Assembly (NCBI GenBank): GCA_003695835.1
Contig: RFHN01000227.1
Location: 1-10,306, forward strand
Reading direction: 5' to 3'
Origin: Armatimonadota bacterium
GTDB lineage: Bacteria; Armatimonadota; Fimbriimonadia; Fimbriimonadales; ATM1
DNA: 10,306 bases
Shown: piece by piece, positions 5,269-10,306 of the stretch
How positions within the stretch are numbered: position 1 is the first letter of the stretch
Layout of the letters: every line of letters begins with the position of its first letter
Program-made: the position numbers and the translations under genes
The notes under the pieces: generated by a model
Seen by the model: the letters and a program-made list of their open reading frames with translations, nothing else
Told to the model about the DNA's origin: nothing
Databases searched by the model: none

Positions 5269-8200
5269 ATGCGGAAAAGCAACTGGAACTGGTTGATCGT
5301 TAGCTTGGTAGCGCTCTTGAGCATGCTACTGATCGCGCCGGCAAGCGCCGACATCGAGCTGCCGTACAAACGGGGCGAGATCGTCGTGCAGCTTGCGCCA
5401 GGCGCAACGATGGCGGATGCCCAACAGCTCGCGCAAGCGAACGGAATGGTCGTCAAGCGTGCGTTACGCGCGCCGGGCTTCTTCCTCTTCTCCTTGCCCA
5501 ACCCTGACATGCCGCAGGAGAGGGTCGTAACCGAGGAGAAGCTGAACGCTCTGCGCAACAACCCCAGCGTTCGGGCAGCCCAGGTGAACGTGATCTTCGA
5601 GAAGCACCAGATCCCGGACGACCCACTGTTCGGTCCGGCTTCCACGCAGCAATGGAACCTGTTCCAGATTGGGCTGCCGGGACCGACAGGCGCATGGGCC
5701 ACCGAGAAGGGACGGCCGGGAATCTTTGTCGTGGACCTGGACGACGGCTTCGATCTGGATCACCCGGATTTCTTCGATTCCTCTGGGTCCCGGCTGGCAT
5801 TTGGGTTCAACACCGATGACGGGACTGGGTTCCCCTGGCCGTGGGATCCGAACCCAGGGTTCTCTCACGGCACGATGACCGCCGGCGTGATTGTCGCGGG
5901 CACGAACAACGGCATCGGTATGGCTGGCGTTACTTGGCAAGGCGTTGTCTGTGTGCCTGTGCGGATTGCCGACGCCACCGGCGCCTTGCTGCTGTCGCTC
6001 ATCCTTGACGGCTATCAGTACGTAATTGATTTCAACAACAACCCGTCGACGCCGCACCTGACCGCTCAGAACATGAGCTACGGTTCACTGGGCAGGGCGT
6101 TCGTGGACGAGCCGTTCCTTCAGCAGATCGCCGCGCAGGGCACCTTGCTTCTGGCGTCCGCAGGGAACAGCCGACCGTTCTTCCCTGCAGGGTTCCCGGC
6201 GAGCTTGCCCTACGTCACGTCTGTGGCAGCGACGCGCTTCGTTAGCCCCAACCTCGAGAAGGGCTTTTTCGCGAGCTACAGTAGCCAGGGCCTGCCGGAT
6301 CGCTCCCGAAAAGTGGACCTGGCCGCTCCATCTGCGGACGATACGGCACCCGTTTGGACGCTGATGAACGGCGGTGGCTACGCGCCCGAGGGCGGTGGCA
6401 CTTCCTATGCGTGCCCGACGGTAGTCGGCGCGGTCGCACTCCTGCACTCGGCTGGTATGGAGCCGAGCACGATCATTGACAATCTGAAGGTCACGGCGGT
6501 CGTGGCTCCGGGCGATCCGGTGCCGAATGTGGACACCGGTTGGGGTGAGATCGCCGTTCAGGACGCGATGACGCTGATCATTCCGGGCATCAAGCCCCTC
6601 GAGCCGGAACCGCTGACTACGTACGAATACGAGACGGTTTCCTACAAGTTCCGACTCTTCAAGATTCGATTGGCCGGCCCGGCGCCGACCGTCACCATCG
6701 AGAAGACTGACGGCTCCTTTGGACCCGTCGTCGTTCCGTCTTCGAACTATACGTTCACGCCTGACCCGGACGATCCGAGGGTCGTCTTCCTGGAAGGCTT
6801 TGCCCGCCTCGAGGATGCAGGCGGTAACGGAGAAGGCGAGTGGAAGATCACGGTTTCCGGCACTGAAGAATTGCCCGGCAACACGGTCTTCACCGCGTCT
6901 GTCATCGTGCGCGTGCAGTATCACCGGATCCTTCCGGGCACGTCGATGTTCTCGATGCCGTACCGGTTGGACGGCACCAGCTCGCCCCCAGGCGGTCGGA
7001 AGCCAGAAAGCTTCTTCTCGCCCGGCTTCCAGCTGTTCCGCTGGATTCCATCCTTGGATGCCGAGGGCAACCCGACGGGCGCATACACCGCCTACGATCC
7101 CGCTGGACCCAACACGCAGGACGCAGGCTTTACCCCATCCGATCCGTTGACGGGTGCGACGATCATTCGAACCACGCAGTCCGGAGCCACGCGCATCGAG
7201 ACGCCGCAGAATGGTCCGTTTGGCGTCGGCTTCTTCGTGCGCACCGTGGACGAGACGGTGTTCGACATGGAGCTTGGCCCTGAGGATCGCGTACTCCACT
7301 ACCGAATCCTGCTCAAGCCGGGTTGGAACATGATCGGGAATCCGTTCCCGTACCACGTGGACTGGCAGAGCTGCCAGATCGTCACGGTCAATACGCGGGA
7401 GCTTCTCTCGATCGACCAAGCGACCACTCGCGGTCTGATCCGGCCGCAGCTGTTCCGTTACGAAATCGTGGCGCCCGGCGTGAAGGACTACCGTTGGAGC
7501 AGCCCGCCGCGAGGCCAGCTGTTCCCGTTCGAAGCGCACTGGGTTTGGGCAAACCAAGAGGTATGGCTCCAGGTGAACGCGACGCCTTCGGAGTTCCGCG
7601 GTAGGTCGCAGAGCGAAGGCGAACGAGTCCGAGGCAATGGCTGGATGCTGCAACTCACGGCTCGACAAGGCGATCTTCAGGACTCGTCGAACTTCATCGG
7701 TGCGACACGCTCCGTGAATGAGCGATACGACCTGGTGCCGGAGGCGCCGAGCCAGCCGGGTGGCGTTCAGCTGTACGTCCTCGGAGAAGACGGCAAGGCA
7801 GCCTTGGCGCAGGACCTGCGCGAGTTGGCAGCCGGTCGGCTACAGTACAAGGTCGTCGTTCGGCCGGCGGTTCCCAATCAGGATGTTGTGATCACCTGGC
7901 AGGACGTCGTCCGTCCGGCGGGTCGAATGAGGCTGTCTCTGAAAGACGAGACAACCGGTCGCGTGGTCTCGATGAACGCGACGTCCTCGTACACGTTTGC
8001 AGCGGACGCGAACTTGACGCCGCGGACCTTCACGATCACGGTCAGCCCTGATACAGCTGGACGACTCGTGGTCGGTGGCGTTCGGGTCGTCAGTGGCGGT
8101 CGAGGAGCCGAGGGTTATACGCTGCAGTACTCGCTCAGCACCGATGCGAACATTACGATTCGAGTTCTGAGCACAACGGGTCAACTCGTGACGCAGCTGG

Positions 8201-8361
8201 ACAGCGCGCAGCGTACCGCGGGGACGAACTCAATCGTCTGGAATGGTAGGAACGCCGCTGGAGTGGCAGTTGCTCCGGGTGTGTACATGGTCGAGATTAC
8301 GGCGGAGACGCTCGACGGTGAGCGCGCCCGCGTCACGACCCCGATTACGATCACAAGATAG
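5269..8361 (+). CDS. Secreted subtilisin-family (S8) serine protease with repeated C-terminal modules and a FlgD-like domain
   Basis: The 1030-residue protein starts with a clear signal peptide (hydrophobic 8-23, cleavage after PASA, 24-27). A fervidolysin-like propeptide (about 30-113) ends in a DDPLFGP...QQWNL segment that leads into the catalytic domain (about 140-440). The triad is complete: Asp158 in DDGFDLDHPD, His200 in SHGTMTAG and Ser379 in GGGTSYACP, with oxyanion Asn300 in ASAGN. The Asp motif is DDG, as in kexin/furin and some bacterial subtilases, instead of DTG/DSG. A beta-rich region (about 445-550) follows. Then comes a two-part module: GTSMFSMPY (557-565) to GFFVRT (654-659), and KPGWNMIGNPFPY (683-695) to WLQV (766-769). 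Residues about 945-1030 are FlgD-like: YSLSTDANITIRVL...IVWNGRNAAGVAVAPGVYMVEI. The ATG is 8 nt after GAGGAG. Its target, inside or outside this cluster, is unknown. Confidence 0.93.
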   Translation: MRKSNWNWLIVSLVALLSMLLIAPASADIELPYKRGEIVVQLAPGATMADAQQLAQANGMVVKRALRAPGFFLFSLPNPDMPQERVVTEEKLNALRNNPSVRAAQVNVIFEKHQIPDDPLFGPASTQQWNLFQIGLPGPTGAWATEKGRPGIFVVDLDDGFDLDHPDFFDSSGSRLAFGFNTDDGTGFPWPWDPNPGFSHGTMTAGVIVAGTNNGIGMAGVTWQGVVCVPVRIADATGALLLSLILDGYQYVIDFNNNPSTPHLTAQNMSYGSLGRAFVDEPFLQQIAAQGTLLLASAGNSRPFFPAGFPASLPYVTSVAATRFVSPNLEKGFFASYSSQGLPDRSRKVDLAAPSADDTAPVWTLMNGGGYAPEGGGTSYACPTVVGAVALLHSAGMEPSTIIDNLKVTAVVAPGDPVPNVDTGWGEIAVQDAMTLIIPGIKPLEPEPLTTYEYETVSYKFRLFKIRLAGPAPTVTIEKTDGSFGPVVVPSSNYTFTPDPDDPRVVFLEGFARLEDAGGNGEGEWKITVSGTEELPGNTVFTASVIVRVQYHRILPGTSMFSMPYRLDGTSSPPGGRKPESFFSPGFQLFRWIPSLDAEGNPTGAYTAYDPAGPNTQDAGFTPSDPLTGATIIRTTQSGATRIETPQNGPFGVGFFVRTVDETVFDMELGPEDRVLHYRILLKPGWNMIGNPFPYHVDWQSCQIVTVNTRELLSIDQATTRGLIRPQLFRYEIVAPGVKDYRWSSPPRGQLFPFEAHWVWANQEVWLQVNATPSEFRGRSQSEGERVRGNGWMLQLTARQGDLQDSSNFIGATRSVNERYDLVPEAPSQPGGVQLYVLGEDGKAALAQDLRELAAGRLQYKVVVRPAVPNQDVVITWQDVVRPAGRMRLSLKDETTGRVVSMNATSSYTFAADANLTPRTFTITVSPDTAGRLVVGGVRVVSGGRGAEGYTLQYSLSTDANITIRVLSTTGQLVTQLDSAQRTAGTNSIVWNGRNAAGVAVAPGVYMVEITAETLDGERARVTTPITITR

Positions 8362-8375
8362 TGAGGCTGATGGAG

Positions 8376-10306
8376 ATGAATCAACGATTGAAGAAACTGG
8401 CTCAAGTTGCCGCCCTCTCCACCGTGCTGGTGAGTTCAGCCAGCGCGGCGGACTACATCATCTGTTGGGACGGCATGGCGGAGTTCCTCTCGCCGGACTA
8501 TCAGGCCGTCAACCTGGCGAACCCCGTGATGCGCGTGACCCTCGGGGTCGCCGGTTCGGTGAACTGGGGAGATCCTTGCCCTTGTGGCCCGCCCATTTGC
8601 GGCTCGCACCCGGTTCCCGGCTACATCGGCCTCATGACGGGTGGCGTGGGTAGCTTCCACAGCGGCGACGACGATTCGTCCGCATACTTTGTCGGATCGC
8701 CATGGGGGGGCAACGAATGGAGTTACGCAACCATTCGGAGCGTCGCAGCCGATGGCACAGCCTCGGATACGCGCTTCGGCGAGAACGGCTACGACTTGTT
8801 GGTCGCGCCGACGGCCTCGTTCCGGCGCTTTATTGCGCAGGATAGCTCGAACGACGGCATCCAGGCTCGGCTAACCGTAAACCTCATGGCGGGTGTTGTG
8901 CGCTTCCAGTGGGAGCTGACGAACACAAACGCCGACGTTCGACAAGTAGGTCTGCGCCACGCAAGCTGGGTCGGTTTCATTGACAGTGGTGGTGCCATGT
9001 CCGGCTACCACAGCAACACGTACACGCTCTTGCCGAATGGCCGTCCGAACCGAATCCAGCAGCAGTGGAGCCGAGCGACTGACCCCCTTACGTTCCCTCC
9101 CTTCATTGACTTCTACTTCCGGCAATCACAGCCGTATCCGTCGTTGCGAATTCACACGGGGCCAGCGTCAGCGGGATTGCAGGACGCGACAAGGGCCGAC
9201 CGCCTCGTCCTCAGCGATCAGGCGCTCGTCGTCGCAAACCTTTGGGACGCGACCGTCTTGCCCGATGCGCTGATCAGCGATCCGACGTTTGGCCTCTACT
9301 TCGATCCGGTTCCTGTTGGGCCCGGTCAGACGCGAACCATCGTCTACTATCTGACCGCTCCCTGGGCCGTGAGCGACGTGGAACTGCCATACGCGGTTAC
9401 CACTGAGGCGCCGCAGCTCATCACTTTCGCGGACGCCGGATTGAACAACCTGAGCCCGAATCCGTTTTTCATCACGGCTTGGGTGGACAACCAGTACGCC
9501 CGCATCAATCAAGAGATCACCATGCGGGATGTGACCCTGACCCTCAGCCTTCCGGACGGACTCACGTTTGCGCCGGGCGAGACGAACACGAAGATGATTC
9601 CGTCCCTCGCGCCCGGTCAGGTCCTGAACGTTCGTTGGCAGGTTCAGGCGGATGGGACAACCACCGGTCCGCTCAAGTACCGAGTGCAAGTCACCTCGAC
9701 TCCAGGCCCCGCCAAGACGCTCGAGGGCACGGTGATGATCGCCACGACGCCGCGCATCAACATCGTCGGTGGGCCGCAACTCGTCGGCTTCCCGTGGGTG
9801 TTTGCGGATGACGACCTTGCAGTGATCACCGGTCTGACGGTCGGCGCCGGGGCGCAGCTGGATGCCTTCGAGTGGGACACCCTGCTCAACACCTACCAGC
9901 GCGTTTCGACCGTTTCCGATCGCGGTAGGGCGCAATGGTGGATCGCAGACACGGACTATCCGAACACGGCCCTAACCGGCGCCAGCGCTCCGACCGACAG
10001 CGTGAACGGCGAGTTCCGAGTCGTGCTTCTCAAGGGGTGGAACCTCATCAGCAACCCGTATCCGTATCCGGTGCAGCTCAACCAGTTGATCGCGACCTCG
10101 CAGTCCGATCCGCGCGAGTCGTTGACTTGGGCGGACCTGACGTCGCGCGGATGGATTCGAAGCACGCTGTACCGTTACGATCCGTTCGATCCGCCGTACA
10201 AGTTCTCGTCCGATTCGTCGCAGCTCGTTCTGCCTCACGTCGGCTACTGGGTGTACGTGAATACGGAGACGCCGATCAACATCTTCTGGCCTCCGGTGTA
10301 CGTGCC
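8376..10306 (+). CDS. Large exported protein sharing the protease's GWN(M/L)I(G/S)NP module, cut by the window edge
   Basis: I read 643 codons with no stop before the right edge. I chose ATG 8376 because GAGG (8363-8366) is 9 nt upstream; ATG 8370 and GTG 8361 are in frame but too close to it. The start lies 14 nt after the protease stop, so the two are probably one operon. The signal peptide is clear (MNQRLKKLAQ then a hydrophobic run, cleavage near ASAA at 22-25). Residues about 26-340 form an unrecognised beta-rich region with a cysteine cluster (C68-P-C70, C75). About 345-460 looks like an Ig-like bacterial surface domain (SPNPFFITAWVDNQ, LPDGLTFAPGET, LAPGQVLNVRWQV). From 461 the protein carries the same paired module as the protease: QLVGFPWVF, then LLKGWNLISNPYPY (551-564), LYRYD and GYWVYVN. 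I cannot assign a function. It could be a structural surface protein, an adhesin or a protease partner. Confidence 0.85.
   Translation, partial: MNQRLKKLAQVAALSTVLVSSASAADYIICWDGMAEFLSPDYQAVNLANPVMRVTLGVAGSVNWGDPCPCGPPICGSHPVPGYIGLMTGGVGSFHSGDDDSSAYFVGSPWGGNEWSYATIRSVAADGTASDTRFGENGYDLLVAPTASFRRFIAQDSSNDGIQARLTVNLMAGVVRFQWELTNTNADVRQVGLRHASWVGFIDSGGAMSGYHSNTYTLLPNGRPNRIQQQWSRATDPLTFPPFIDFYFRQSQPYPSLRIHTGPASAGLQDATRADRLVLSDQALVVANLWDATVLPDALISDPTFGLYFDPVPVGPGQTRTIVYYLTAPWAVSDVELPYAVTTEAPQLITFADAGLNNLSPNPFFITAWVDNQYARINQEITMRDVTLTLSLPDGLTFAPGETNTKMIPSLAPGQVLNVRWQVQADGTTTGPLKYRVQVTSTPGPAKTLEGTVMIATTPRINIVGGPQLVGFPWVFADDDLAVITGLTVGAGAQLDAFEWDTLLNTYQRVSTVSDRGRAQWWIADTDYPNTALTGASAPTDSVNGEFRVVLLKGWNLISNPYPYPVQLNQLIATSQSDPRESLTWADLTSRGWIRSTLYRYDPFDPPYKFSSDSSQLVLPHVGYWVYVNTETPINIFWPPVYV

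Noticed and set aside
6085..7668. 527-codon open frame on the minus strand opposite the protease gene
   Set aside because: It is antisense to a protease with an intact triad. The product is Arg/His-rich with no domain, a typical shadow of high-GC coding.
1..10306. CRISPR arrays, tRNA or rRNA genes, insertion sequences, integrases
   Set aside because: No regularly spaced repeats, no tRNA-like cloverleaf or rRNA motifs and no transposase or integrase motifs were seen; gaps between genes are short.

Overview
The window comes from a GC-rich bacterium (roughly 60% G+C by eye) that uses ATG, GTG and TTG starts and has SD-type ribosome binding sites. The large exported proteins suggest a diderm or otherwise elaborate cell envelope. 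They combine a CsgG/FlgT-like domain with fibronectin-III-like domains, a subtilase with a FlgD-like C-terminus, and 'GWNLIGNP'-type modules. This style, with rpsA next to coaE, reminds me of Armatimonadota (Fimbriimonadia-like), but that placement is a guess from protein style, not a computed result.

Layout: (1) 1-972, minus strand: most of a pyrimidine-nucleoside phosphorylase gene, cut by the left edge. (2) 973-1086: a short divergent intergenic region with a palindromic -10-like element. (3) 1087-3208, plus strand: a housekeeping pair, rpsA (four-domain ribosomal protein S1 with an acidic tail) and coaE (dephospho-CoA kinase), 10 nt apart and probably co-transcribed. (4) 3209-3436: a strong sigma70-type promoter directly after the coaE stop, then a leader of about 190 nt. 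The leader can form a 15-bp stem with a 2-nt bulge around an inner hairpin, and it also holds a possible 54-codon ORF whose TGA overlaps the next gene's GTG. (5) 3437-10306, plus strand: three large exported-protein genes. They are a CsgG/FlgT-like protein with C-terminal FN3-like domains, a complete subtilisin-family protease with a FlgD-like C-terminus, and a large exported protein that runs off the right edge. The last two are 14 nt apart and carry the same two-part 'GWN(M/L)I(G/S)NP' module, so they are almost certainly functionally linked.

The left half is ordinary nucleoside salvage, translation and CoA synthesis. The right half looks like a cell-envelope cluster whose function I cannot name: a possible envelope assembly or secretion factor, a secreted protease, and a surface protein sharing the protease's C-terminal modules. 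The leader at 3244-3436, the shared module and the awkward membrane topology of the CsgG-like protein are the parts most worth following up.
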